Shown here: positions 36,017-46,344 of the stretch, in pieces
How positions within the stretch are numbered: the stretch's first letter is position 1
Layout of the letters: each line of letters begins with the position of its first letter
DNA from: Pezizomycotina sp. ARF18
Lineage: Eukaryota > Ascomycota
DNA: 64,000 nt
Reading direction: 5' to 3'
Assembly: GCA_002224055.1 (NCBI GenBank)
Contig: AZLU01000008.1
Location: 299,492-363,491, forward strand
Notes under the pieces: model-generated
What the model was told of the DNA's origin: nothing
What the model saw: the letters and a program-made list of their open reading frames with translations, nothing else
Databases searched by the model: none
Translations under genes and position numbers: made by a program

Positions 36017-37667
36017 ACAACCTTCACGAGGAATGCACGATGGGTTTTCTTTAGTTAATTTTCGTTTTGGAGTGTGGGGAAAGAAAAGCAAGAAATGACT
36101 GGCAGAGTGGAGATGAGCTTATTGCTCGGTGGTATGATTAAAACGATAGATTTACGAGGGTTAAATATAGAGTTGTTTTGATCTATATTCTTGATACCTG
36201 TGCATGCATATTTTTTGTGCATGCATATGTCACCATAACGATAGCCAAGGATGGTTCTTAGTCTCTGACACCAAAAAAATAATCAACCGAGAACTTTTTT
36301 TATACTGGATCCCAATAAACCATAGTTAAAGAAACCTTTATATAATATCTATTTGAGCTGCCCATCCCCGATCCTTATCGGCGAATTCAATCCCCGTGGG
36401 GGGTTTGGTTTAGACGTGACTCTTTGCTTTACCTCGTAAGGTAAGCTGTTTATAGTGGCCCATTTTCCAAAATTCAATTATTGGTCGGGAGTAAGCTTGT
36501 AAATAAAGCTTACGTACAGAGCTACACATTTGCAGGCCGGTCAAGTATAAGTATTTCACCACGCGTCTGACATTGAAAAGAGAGAGAGAGAGATACACAT
36601 ATTTTTATTGACCATTTTTGCCATACAAAATACGTGCAGATATGTGCCCGTCAAAAAAAATTTTTTTTTGGAGGGGGGGGATGTGCTCGCGCTAGGCTGC
36701 GGCTTATCATTTTACCCGGCTCTTAACCAGTCGTGGACCTATAGACATCGGCACATTCTAAGAGGTTTAAGCTCGGTGTAAAGGCCTGTTGTCTATTGGT
36801 CTCTCGATAATGGATAATAAGAGATGGTAATAATACAAATCTAAATACTTAAGTAACCTCAAGTTCTCTGTGAGACACCACTGGTGCATAATCTTAGTTT
36901 GAACTAGTTGTCCTGTTTTGTTTGAAAATCCCTCGAGGGACCTCCAATGTTCTCCGGGTGCCCAGCCTAGACGCCTCGTACTAAAGAGTTCATCGATAGC
37001 AGTCGTATAATCTTTGCGTATATATACTTGGACTGTGACGGTGCCACTTTTCAATACTTGGGTCAAGTATTTTATTTCCTTCTTTTTTCCGAGCATATTA
37101 ACTTCTTCAAGGACGTTCATTTACGTCTTTCAATCCGCGCTGCCCTGGCAATGTTACGTCACTGGGAAATGCCTCGGCACGTCGAAATCTTTCAACAGCA
37201 TCGAATCCTAAATAGAGCCAATCTTGAAGTGATTATCGAGAAGAAAAAAAAGAAAGGAAAGGAGGGGATTTTGGATTTTCCTTTCGAGTCTCATCAATCT
37301 GGGTTAAAACTGAAAAGCTGAATTCTTCCCCTCCTCCGGCCCCACTATTGTCACCGTTGGGTTCAAGGCTTGAAATGTATCAAGTACTTATCTGCAGTGT
37401 TTTCAGCCACTCATCAGCCATTATTTTCACAAACTCCGGCAGGTTTTAAGTAATTACCTGCAATTCTGTGGCGGATATTTTCGGAGAAAAAAAGGGACTG
37501 GCCTATAACACTCTTACCAAGAATTCAAGATTCAGATATCCGTCTATTCGATATCAGGTACAGATTTCGCCTAGCACTCAGCTAAGCTAAGTAATCGGTA
37601 TTTTTCCATTCTTCCTTTCTAGTCCGATTGATCATATTAACTGGCGATTTGGAATTATTTTTCCGAA
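36017..37667. other. Spacer, possibly with a minus-strand exon
   Basis: AT-rich. A 117-codon minus-strand frame (36767-37120) begins MNVLEEVNMLGKKKEIKYLT and contains TTAIDELFSTRRLGWAPGEH. It looks moderately protein-like but has no motif and no supporting splice signals, and an overlapping plus frame is equally long. An (AG)n run lies near 36580-36590. The remainder holds nothing I can identify. Confidence 0.3.
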
Positions 37668-38867
37668 ATGTCTGCTTTTCACTTTACACAAATGAATCCT
37701 CGATTTCTACGATAGCGAGAATATCGATACGGTCGCGTCCAGATATACTTCCCCCAGAACTTCTCCTCGAGATATTCTCTTATCTTTCACCATCCGAGCC
37801 CGTCTGTAAGAGGACACTACAGGACCTCCGCCTCAGTAGTCGAAGCTTGAACTGTATTGCATCGCCGCTTCTCTTCGCCGTTCTCTCACTCCCCGTTTCG
37901 ACAGAAGAAGATTCTGCATCGCGGGCGGATTTCGATTTCTGGTCCACACATCTTCTCCAATACGTTAGATGCCTCCGCGTCAACTCCATCGTTCTCTTAA
38001 CAAAATGGTTTGACACTTATAATCTAGGATGGTGCCCTGAAAATATACATCTGACAATATCTGACTTCTACGCTAAATTCGCTTGGCTTATAAGATTAAT
38101 CCAGAGCATTGATGACAATGGCAACAGTGCTGATGTCGTCCGAAGATCGCCCTTGTGTCTCGCTCTCATTTATACTCTCATATATATTATCGAAAGGAAG
38201 AAGGGGTCTTTGGAAGAGTTACAAGTTTATTGGAAGACGCCCACGGAAAGCGAGTCCGCTTTCGAGAATGTCAATGAAGACTCGGTTGCGGATCTATTCA
38301 GACAAGCTCTGGCTCCCGGTACTTCGATCGTAAATAAAGTACGAGATTTAAAAGTCGGACGAATAAGCGCCAGGCTCGGTGACAAAGAGTTGGGGCTTGG
38401 CTGGGATGCCAGGGGCTGCCTTCCTGATGTTACCTCTACGTCTGAAGATAAGGACAGCCGCGGCAGGAGAACTAAGGGCGTCACCCCGCTCGAATACGCT
38501 CAACGCCACTGATTTTCGCGCGTTAAAATTATGCAATACCTCGGAAAGCTCGGTTGAGATTAAGAAATATCCAAAAATTTGGCTCCGATAATATATATAT
38601 TATATGACTCGGAATATATTTGTCCATATTGGGAATTTCAGTATATGGTTATTTGTTACAACCCTCCAATTTGTTCATGTGGAACGATGCAGTGAAGTAT
38701 TGCAACTTTCGTTACAAACCTCTTTCGCGGCGGACGGTAGTCGCTCTCTTCATACCGCGAAATATTTCCTTTCATTTTCGAATCTTCCTTACGGATTACA
38801 AGCTCAACAAGAGAGTTATTCCTATCTCTACATCCCTTTGAACGATTCGAACATATTATTTTCCTAA
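37668..38867 (+). CDS. F-box / leucine-rich repeat-like protein (frame-interrupted)
   Basis: Likely start at ATG 37668 (MSAFHFTQMNPRFL) with one frame change into the long frame, which then reads unbroken to 38512. The F-box is clear at 37735-37885: LPPELLLEIFSYLSPSEPV, LRLSSRSLNCIASPLLFAVL. It is followed by FWSTHLLQYVRCLRVNSIV, the usual strand after an F-box, and a helical central region with a short hydrophobic patch (LALIYTLIYI). After 38512 the trace continues in other frames, with DFRALKLCNTSESSVEI, VERCSEVLQLSLQTSFAADG and KYFLSFSNLPYG, ending at 38867. About 400 residues. It probably acts as an SCF substrate receptor. Three frame changes and a possible stop near 38590 remain unexplained. 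Confidence 0.65.
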
Positions 38868-39071
38868 TCTCTTTGAGCCTTGAGAACTTCATTTAGGCAC
38901 TTCCATCCCGCAAAGTTTCTGACTGATCGGTGCTTTATAGTGGGTTTGGGAGGATGGAAGTGGAATACTTTCGCTAATCTGTTCTTCTGCTACATTATGG
39001 GGGGGGGGGGGTAAAATCCTGAAATATTATATTTATGTCTTATTCAAACCTGCATTTGCAATCTAAATATC

Positions 39072-39374
39072 TCAAGGCGGTTTCAAGCCTTGTGCCCGGA
39101 TCACTTTCTTCCCGAGGAGGTCTGTAAAGTTGACACTTTGTACCAAGAAATCTTTACCCAGATCTAGCTTCTCGTTGGTATCGCCGTTACACGAAGCTAG
39201 AAAACTTGGAAACTGTTGTAGAACATAGCTAGTTCTCATAAGGAATAGCGTCTTGGCATTAGACGACCAAGCAAAATCGTAGGCCTCGGTAGGACGCAAG
39301 GGCACGGTATATTCCAGGAAATAATACTGTGGGTAAAACATGGTCAAGGGCTTTTGGCAATAATACAGATACAT
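39072..39374 (-). CDS. Hypothetical protein fragment
   Basis: A 100-codon open frame: FYPQYYFLEYTVPLRPTEAY, DFAWSSNAKTLFLMRTSYVL, FLASCNGDTNEKLDLGKDF, ending VIRAQGLKPP. The composition is that of a folded protein and differs from the surrounding AT-rich DNA. It may be the last exon of the minus-strand gene upstream (40.1-42.4 kb), but the 770-base gap has no coding trace that I can see. Family unknown. Confidence 0.28.
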   Translation of the reverse strand: MYLYYCQKPLTMFYPQYYFLEYTVPLRPTEAYDFAWSSNAKTLFLMRTSYVLQQFPSFLASCNGDTNEKLDLGKDFLVQSVNFTDLLGKKVIRAQGLKPP

Positions 39375-40146
39375 AATTTATATACATAAAGTATATACAA
39401 ATAACTGCATTGCTTTAATCAATTTAAGTTTGTAAACACTGTCAAATACGTCACACCCCTAACCCGTTTAAATGCTAGCTAGAGTACAAACGCACTTCCA
39501 TTTACTATTTGCAAAAAAACGTATCGTGTAGAAGGGCCAAGCCCCCAATATTGCTTCCAGATTAAGCACCGAAAGTGAGATGCATAGCAAATCTTCCATA
39601 ATAGTTTACGCTCCAACTACGCTATCAATCGCCTTGAATACGTCTGGTTTCTCTGGATGATAGATATGTCAATGGTTGAAATACAAATGTGACGACGTAT
39701 TTGTATATACAGTACGGATACCACAACATTCTATCGAGATTCTTTGGCCCAGAGTAGACATTCTTTATACGCGAATACTCGTGAAACACTGCCAGCAGCA
39801 CTCAGCTTTGAGCGATATGCGAAGCACGCACTGAGCGTAAAACGCACCTCTTAGAGTAAGAGCGAAAATTAATAGGCACTATCTCATATATCCAAGATAT
39901 CAACAGGGTTACAATAGTTAAACCCCAATTCCTAGGAGAGTCAACACTTCTTATGCAACCAAGGTCTTTAGTACGACGAACAAGTTGCCTTTAGAGCTTA
40001 TCGAAATGTGAGATATGGCTATATATAGTTTCAAATTCTGTAGAAATGAGTCTTCGCTATTTTCCTTTAGGCTCTCCTCACAAAAACAACTAGAATTCTC
40101 GAGTGCTCTTCCCACCCCTCACAATCCTATACTACATTTATTCCTC
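39375..40146. other. Spacer, nothing identified
   Basis: AT-rich with no open frame of interest. Confidence 0.45.
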
Positions 40147-42400
40147 TCAGTGTAGGAAATCTATATAAAGTGCATTTTCGATTGCTCGTGCTTTATTATC
40201 CGGAAAGCCTTTTTTTACTACTGCCGAGTTCCCGCTCTTCTCAAACTCCGCGTTGTTTATCTGTCCCTTTACCCACGATTGAAAATTATTAAGCGAATTT
40301 AGAATGACATCGTTCATTCCCAGGCCCTTATTCACTGCTAAGAGCTGGGTTGAGGTTTGTGCGAGGAACATCTTTAATAGAAGGTTGGCTCGCTGACCTG
40401 TAGATAATTCCTTCTTTCAGATGCGATATACAAATGAAGAGTTTAATATATCTGCTGTCGTGACTCTTCTTCGTGAGCTCATCGATCTCCTCGCAGATCC
40501 ATCGACATAAGGTGATATACGCGATGATTTACGTTATAATATTTTCGATGTTTATCAGTACTTTTTCGAAACGCCCATAAGAAGCACTTCGTTGATGCTT
40601 GACGCGGCGACCTGCAGTAAGAAAAAGGTGGGACCAGAGCAAGATGCCGGAATAGAACTGCGGCATTTTGCATTCCGTTTCATTAAGGTTCTTTCCAGGT
40701 ACCTGGAGCTTCCAACCGTTCCAAACGACCCGAGGGGTGGAAACTGCGTTCCATGCTGGCCTTTGTAATCGACCAAGGCAAGGCTCCCCTTTTTGGAAGC
40801 CTGCCCGACCTAAATCATGTGGGTGATCGAGACAAGATTTCGGTTTCATTTTGATCCGGATACAGTCTTTGGATATATCTAGCCCCGCGGTTTCACTGGG
40901 AAATGCTTCTTTCAGGGCAAACTCTTGCCAAGAGCTGTAATCTTCTTCTGTACGCGGCAATATTTTAATCGTCGAAAATATTTGCTGGCTCTTTTGCCCG
41001 CGATTAACCGGGTAAGAGTCCTTAAGCGCTTCCAGAATTTCTTTTGTGGTGGTGGATATTAGCACACGTGAAAGCCGATATGAAGGACTAGTCTGCCAAT
41101 AATTGTGGGCGAGGATGATGCGGAGTGAAATTGGCCACGAAATATTTTTGGAAGCAGGAATGCTGTCATTTGATTTTTAATTGCATTTATGGGACTATTT
41201 CTTGTGCAAACGCCCTTTTCTTTCAACTTCCGTTGCCTTTGACGGTTTATGAAAATGCAAGTGCATCTTTCGCAAGTCGCTCCCATGCTGCGCTATTGTT
41301 GATACCCTCATTAGTATTGCCTCCAAGTTAGGTTCGACTGAGTATTAACTGTACCCTTTCTTTACGTATCCTGCACTAAACATGGAGAAAGCTTATGGAT
41401 TGCCTTCCTGTTCTTGATATCTGCTTCAGTTCTGCGAAACTTTGTCGGACGATTCGATAAAGGTGTCTCGAAGACTTATTGCAGCGACTCAGAAGAATAA
41501 AGGTCATCATTTACGTCTGGAGTCCCCGAATTCTTTCGTTTCTTCAGATCAAGACATCCATTTTGTTGATATTCGTCTGGAGTGGTGGCGGAGAATTATA
41601 TCTTTCGGAATTTTATCGGACGGGCTGACAGCGGCATTGTCGATGTGAGGGGAAGCCCCTGAGATAGACCACCGTTGTGACCTTCAGGTTCTGTTACGGA
41701 TCTTTTTCGCTTCGTTCTACAAAGACTCCCGCTTGTTTGGTTTCATGTGCGTCCAAGGGGAACTGCGCTGAATACTGGGAATTCGAGTATTTGCTAGATG
41801 TGGAAACTCCTACATTATTCGGATCTATGAAACAATAATAAATATAAAATGAGCGTTCAATCTTAAGCCTAAACATTTACTCGCCTTTATAGGAAATTCT
41901 TATCCTGAGCAGATTCCTCCATCTCCCATGTCGCCGTATCGCGATCGGGCATATCTCCTGTTAAACTAGGCGCTATGAAGCCGGTCCCAACCCCTCTAGA
42001 ATCGAATAAAGAGCCGAAGGTCTTTAGATAACTTTGTAGTACACTCCGTCAAGAACGAATCTTGTATTTCTTCTGAGACCAATCTTGGCGTAGATATTGG
42101 TGAATAGTCACGGTAGGTTCTTTTACTGAGGTCGTATCAAACGAATGAACATTTCCGGTGAAAATTCCCCACTCTTCAAATCGTTTAGGAAACCTTTCCG
42201 TTCTGACTCATCCCAGAAGTCTTCGGAAAAAATTTCGACTAGACAAGGGTCAAAATCGGGAAACCATGGATGATCCAGGAAATTGTCTTGAATATCGCTA
42301 ACTTCTTCCAGGGCTGTTACTTGCGAAGGCCATAGGGAGGCATCATGATCGGTGACGTTACGGAAGTCCGTAGCTCTCAAAGAACAGGGCCAAGGTTTCT
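40147..42400 (-). CDS. Large unknown protein, possibly several exons (frame-interrupted)
   Basis: A run of protein-like segments in order on the minus strand. An acidic start: MRATDFRNVTDHDASLWPSQ and DHPWFPDFDPCLVEIFSEDF (42380-42123). Then SEEIQDSFLTECTTKLSKDL and GVGTGFIAPSLTGDMPDRDT. After an apparent intron ending TTTCATAG at about 41840: NVGVSTSSKYSNSQYSAQFP. Two related basic stretches follow, SARPIKFRKI and SNRPTKFRRTEADIKNRKAI, then WPISLRIILAHNYWQTSPSY and LISTTTKEILEALKDSYPVN (about 41065), DYSSWQEFALKEAFPSETAG, and finally NDVILNSLNNFQSWVKGQIN to the stop at 40147. About 650 residues in all. Ten or more frame changes and at least one intron make exact structure unknowable here, and it could be two adjacent genes. 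No domain recognised. Confidence 0.4.
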
Positions 42401-42703
42401 TATGGGCTTTGAGAGGTGAAAAGCTGAAGAATGAAGAAGCAGGAAGGAGGAGGAAGAAAGAACTAGTCAGTTTAGAAGATTAGATTATTTAGTAAGAGGA
42501 GGCTGAACAGCAAAATCCAGGACCTGTTTGCTGAACGGATAAGTAGAAGTACGCTATGCCTGATTTGTCGAGCGATTGGACCGATTGAAAATCTGAGGAG
42601 GTGGCACAGAATTTAGCGAACTATTCGCCCACACAAGCCTTAGCCACACATAATTTCCTATTCGCACGTGCTGTTCGCTTACGCCAGGCTCGCCAAATTC
42701 GCC

Positions 42704-42797
42704 AACCGGTTCCATAATATCAACCGGTTCCCAAAATGCCAACCAAACATCAACCGGTTCCCAAAATGTCAACCGGTTCCCATTACACCGACCGGTT
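42704..42797. repeat. Cluster of five ACCGGTTCC palindrome-core repeats
   Basis: AACCGGTT occurs at 42704, 42722, 42752 and 42771, and GACCGGTT at 42790, each followed by CC and mostly by CAAAATG or CATAA. Spacing is 18, 30, 19 and 19, so this is a degenerate 18-19 bp minisatellite whose core is a perfect 8-base palindrome. On the minus strand an open frame reads repeated Trp-Glu-Pro-Val-Asp. Whether it is coding, regulatory or neither is not settled. Confidence 0.75.
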
Positions 42798-43230
42798 CCC
42801 ATAACATCCATCGGCAGAATAGAAATATCGCCAAAAAGGGAACCGCTGATAGTGACAAAGACCAAAAGTGACAGGCAAGATTGGATCAATATGCTGAAGA
42901 ATCGGTTGAGAGTAAAGACTCTTATATATAGAGAAGGAAGAATTAAGGAGGACCAAAACATTTATTTAAGACTCGTAACTCGCCCTCCGTGATAAAATAG
43001 TAAACCAGGCTTTCCACATCACCACATACTCCAACAAAGAAATTCACGAATTTTGAGAGCTTTCAATCTAATCGGTCTCTTATACTATCTCTCCATAGCC
43101 CCTCAAGATCGCCACAACAATAGGTTTGCGCATTTTAACTCCAGAGTAAGAAGTCTTATACTATCAGTAAAATGTTCCAACTTTTAACAACTTAATCATA
43201 AGCGGAAGAAAACTCTCTCCGTTAGTCACC

Positions 43231-43464
43231 ATGAACCCAAGCGCTAGTCAGCAAGGAGCCATACTTCCAGGCAAGGTATAAATCCGTTCAGTCCTTATAC
43301 AATTCTTACTCAAGCCGCAATTATCAAGACCTTAATGTACGCATATACTTACATGTTTATAACAACCACAGAAAGTCGATTCGAAGAAGCCGCCTCGTCA
43401 ACCCAATGCCGCATTCGATACTTGGCTGATCCAAAAAGGGACGAGGAACCGTGGTCCCCTATAA
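43231..43464 (+). CDS. Two-exon mini-protein, 45 residues
   Basis: Exon 1 (43231-43275) encodes MNPSASQQGAILPGK. A 96-nt intron (43276-43371, GTATAA..CACAG) removes cleanly in phase 0. Exon 2 (43372-43464) encodes KVDSKKPPRQPNAAFDTWLI, then QKGTRNRGPL and TAA. The protein is basic and hydrophilic, with no signal peptide or cysteine. No indel is needed and both splice sites fit, which is why a frame this short is listed. It could be the edge of a longer gene whose other exons I do not recognise. Confidence 0.3.
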
Positions 43465-44084
43465 ACCTTCGCGATAAACCAATTACGTCTTCAAACGCCC
43501 AAAAAAAATCTTTGAAGCTTTGATATTCACATCGATGCGTGGCTCAAGTAATACGCTGCCACGCTTTACGATTATCACCTGAGTCACGAAATGCTCAATC
43601 AGGGGAGGGGTTAAGGAAAGGGTAATGATAATATAGCCGATCGGGATACCGCTGTGTTTTCGTGTTGCAAACTGATTATTTTGTTTTCCTTGTGCTATAG
43701 TTGATAATCATTTGGGGTCAAGGAGTGTGTATTCTAATAGAGTTGATTCTTTTAGGTAGTTAAGAACTGAATTCCGTGTTACCAACAAGCCTTTAAGTCC
43801 TCTGTAATGTCTGTCTAGCTTATTTAGAGCAAAAAGCAAGTCAAATATCTCAGGCGGCTCCAAAAAGTCATCGGGCATTCTGAAATAAGTTTAGGTGAAA
43901 GTTAGACGCGTAAAATAATGGAGTAATCTTTAGCTTTGGCGATTTGGAAATCAAAAAGCGAAACGAAGGAAGAAACTGAAGCAAATGACCTTCGCAGATA
44001 GTCAAATTATATTGATATATGGAAAACCTCAAAACACTGAGGTGATCTCGAAACTTAGTTGACTATGGTTATTTTTATTTATCA
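43465..44084. other. Spacer, nothing identified
   Basis: AT-rich with no gene trace seen. Confidence 0.4.
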
Positions 44085-44649
44085 TCAAGGACATATGCTG
44101 CGAAATGGTGAGAATATTCTTGCGGAAGCTTTTCTATTATACGAAACCTTTCCCACAGTAAGTCTATTGGTCCGCTTTTGATTCATTTCGCAGCAGACAT
44201 AAAAGGGCTCGATTCGGAACGGCCGAGGTTTTGTATTCTTGATAAATTCTACTAGCAAGGCGTAGTTGGACTGAATTAAAAAATACATTATTGAGCGATC
44301 TAGTGATGAGTTGAAATTTGTCCTTATTTCTTTACCTTTCTTGGGGTTCATCTGTAAATCCCGTCGGATGTACTAAAGGATTACTACATATAACTCGAGA
44401 CTGAAGTGGTAGAATTCTTACACCACTCTGTAGTATATATCTACTCCCGCACACGGATTTCGTAGTACCTAATTTGCGCATCAAGCTTGGTACAAATAAT
44501 ATTCTAGCAGGGCCCATAATTTTAATAACTAGTCTGGCCGAAGGCCTTGAAAATTCAGAGAAGAGTGACTGAGGGGTTTGTCCAAAATCGTTCATAATAA
44601 ACAAAATATCGATCGGTACGGAAATCGTGGAAGGTCCCATTTCTAGCAA
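44085..44649 (-). CDS. Hypothetical protein, possibly F-box-like N-terminus
   Basis: Two adjoining frames form one trace. The first (from 44649) reads MLEMGPSTISVPIDILFIMN, DFGQTPQSLFSEFSRPSARL, VIKIMGPARILFVPSLMRKL. The second (from about 44350) reads EIRTNFNSSLDRSIMYFLIQ and RIEPFYVCCEMNQKRTNRL, ending at 44085. The opening 'VPIDILFI...' faintly resembles the start of an F-box, but the rest of the motif is not convincing. Listed as a probable gene remnant of unknown function. Confidence 0.25.
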
Positions 44650-45530
44650 TGCTACAGGATAGAACCCCTTGTACCCTGAGCAGCAATCGCAATGTACCTA
44701 TTGGCCACTTTAAACAGACACAGCCACGGAGAACAGCTTTGTTTCCTTATAGGGATCAAGGTTATACCAAGGCTCGGGTAACTTTATAGATACTTGACAT
44801 CGCCAGCGAATCGTTAAATGAGCAGTTTTTAGGTAATCATCGGTGGTGAGCTTCCTAATTCGGGGAAACGAGCGATTTACGACACAAAAAGCTTGTTTTC
44901 TGAATTGGTGGGGTCGGCTGTTGAAAACCCACTTGCCGAAAACATGGTAACGGAAGCTGCCGGATCAACCAAATCTCAAGGAGGGGATTTTGGCTTCTAA
45001 TGAGGCTATTGGCAGGGGAATTAGCTGTCAATGCTCTCTGCATTAGCTATATTATCTTATAATAATCTCGCTATTAGGATAGGTTAATTAGCCTTTTGGC
45101 GTAAGAAAAGATTTCCTAGCTAAGGAGCTGACGGGCAAGAACGCACAGAACCCACTAGGTGTATTATACCTTGTATACGAAAAGTGAACAGGCCACATCC
45201 AAATCCGGATACAATGATGATTCCATGAACTTAGGCGAATCAAGCTTCGAGAAGCCCGGAAGAAGGATTTTCTCCCCTCTATTGCTGCTCCTTGTGCGGA
45301 TTCTGGCCAATACCTGGCGTTGCTTGTAGCCAGGCAACGTAAGCTTCATCCTTCCAGTCCACAGACATAAAACCTAGTTATTATGGGAATGTAAATTATA
45401 AATACTGCGCCTCGGCTCCCCTTGTGGATTGCTTCCTCATCATTACCGCGACCTCTTGGCCTTGAAAACTTATTCACCGAGTTTACTACAAGCACATTGA
45501 AATTCCTTCCCACGAACCTTCCCAATAACA
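44650..45530. other. Spacer and promoter of the 45.5 kb secreted-protein gene
   Basis: Short minus frames at 44855-45043 and 45164-45349 are open but unsupported. The region just before 45531 is AC/CT-rich and carries TATAAATA at about 45397, a plausible TATA element. Confidence 0.35.
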
Positions 45531-46044
45531 ATGCTCGCTTCATCTCTCGTCGTCTTCTTCGCGGCTCTAGCCGCTGCCAACCAAGGCTGGACCGTTCCAC
45601 CCACCACAAAGATGGAGTCTACTCCGTCTCCATCTCCACCACGGTGAACCCACGCACACACACATCCGTTCCATCGATGAGACTGTCATCGCTGCACGCA
45701 GCTCCAACCTTCTCCGCCGCGGGTCGCCCTACTCTGTTAACTGTGGAAACTACGGCCTTAACGCGAACGATATGGAAAAGGCTGCAAGGGGCATCAGGGA
45801 CCAGTGCCGTAGGAGCGCGAGCGTCAAGCCGAACAAGGATTTCTACACTGTTTCTGGAGGCGTTGTTTGCTACTATTGTGACTTTGCGAAGGGTAGCGTA
45901 TGTAAGGCGCGGGAAATGGATGAAGCGCTGAGGCTGGTGGAGGGCGCGTGCGGACGGTATCAATCCGGATGGCAAAATATCCAAGGACACGGTCAGTACG
46001 GCTGCGAAGCTAAGGGGAAGAAGTTCTGCGGTCGTGGTATCTAA
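45531..46044 (+). CDS. Small secreted cysteine-containing protein (two frame changes)
   Basis: ATG 45531 opens MLASSLVVFFAALAAANQG, a textbook signal peptide, then WTVPPTTK. Loss of one base moves the trace to DGVYSVSISTT, and a second loss to IRSIDETVIAARSSNLLRRG. From there the frame is clean: SPYSVNCGNYGLNANDMEKA, RDQCRRSASVKPNKDFYTVS, GGVVCYYCDFAKGSVCKARE, then a helical stretch and YGCEAKGKKFCGRGI, ending at TAA 46042-46044. The mature part has about eight cysteines (C-x-C pairs around YYC), which could form four disulfides. About 170 residues. The LLRRG site could be a dibasic processing site. It recalls secreted fungal proteins of unknown function. An effector or antimicrobial role is only inferred. 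Confidence 0.6.
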
Positions 46045-46344
46045 GGAATTATATCAAGATTGGTTAGCGACAGTGTAAAGAGCTCAGCGGGGTGCTTTGG
46101 TGTTTACATTGTTGACTAAGGCTGAGCGTGTGTTTTATTGGCGGCGTAAATATATTAACAAACGGATGGTTCGTTTTACGCGTAGCTTTTAGATTTTAGA
46201 TCAGGAATATATGACTTTCGTTATTAAAGCGATTTATATCGCGTTAATCAGCTACAATGGATCGCACATGACTTCTAAATATAGATAGTTGGACTTATTC
46301 CAAGAAACTGCCTTCCGAAGACTCATAGAAAGGATACCGACATC

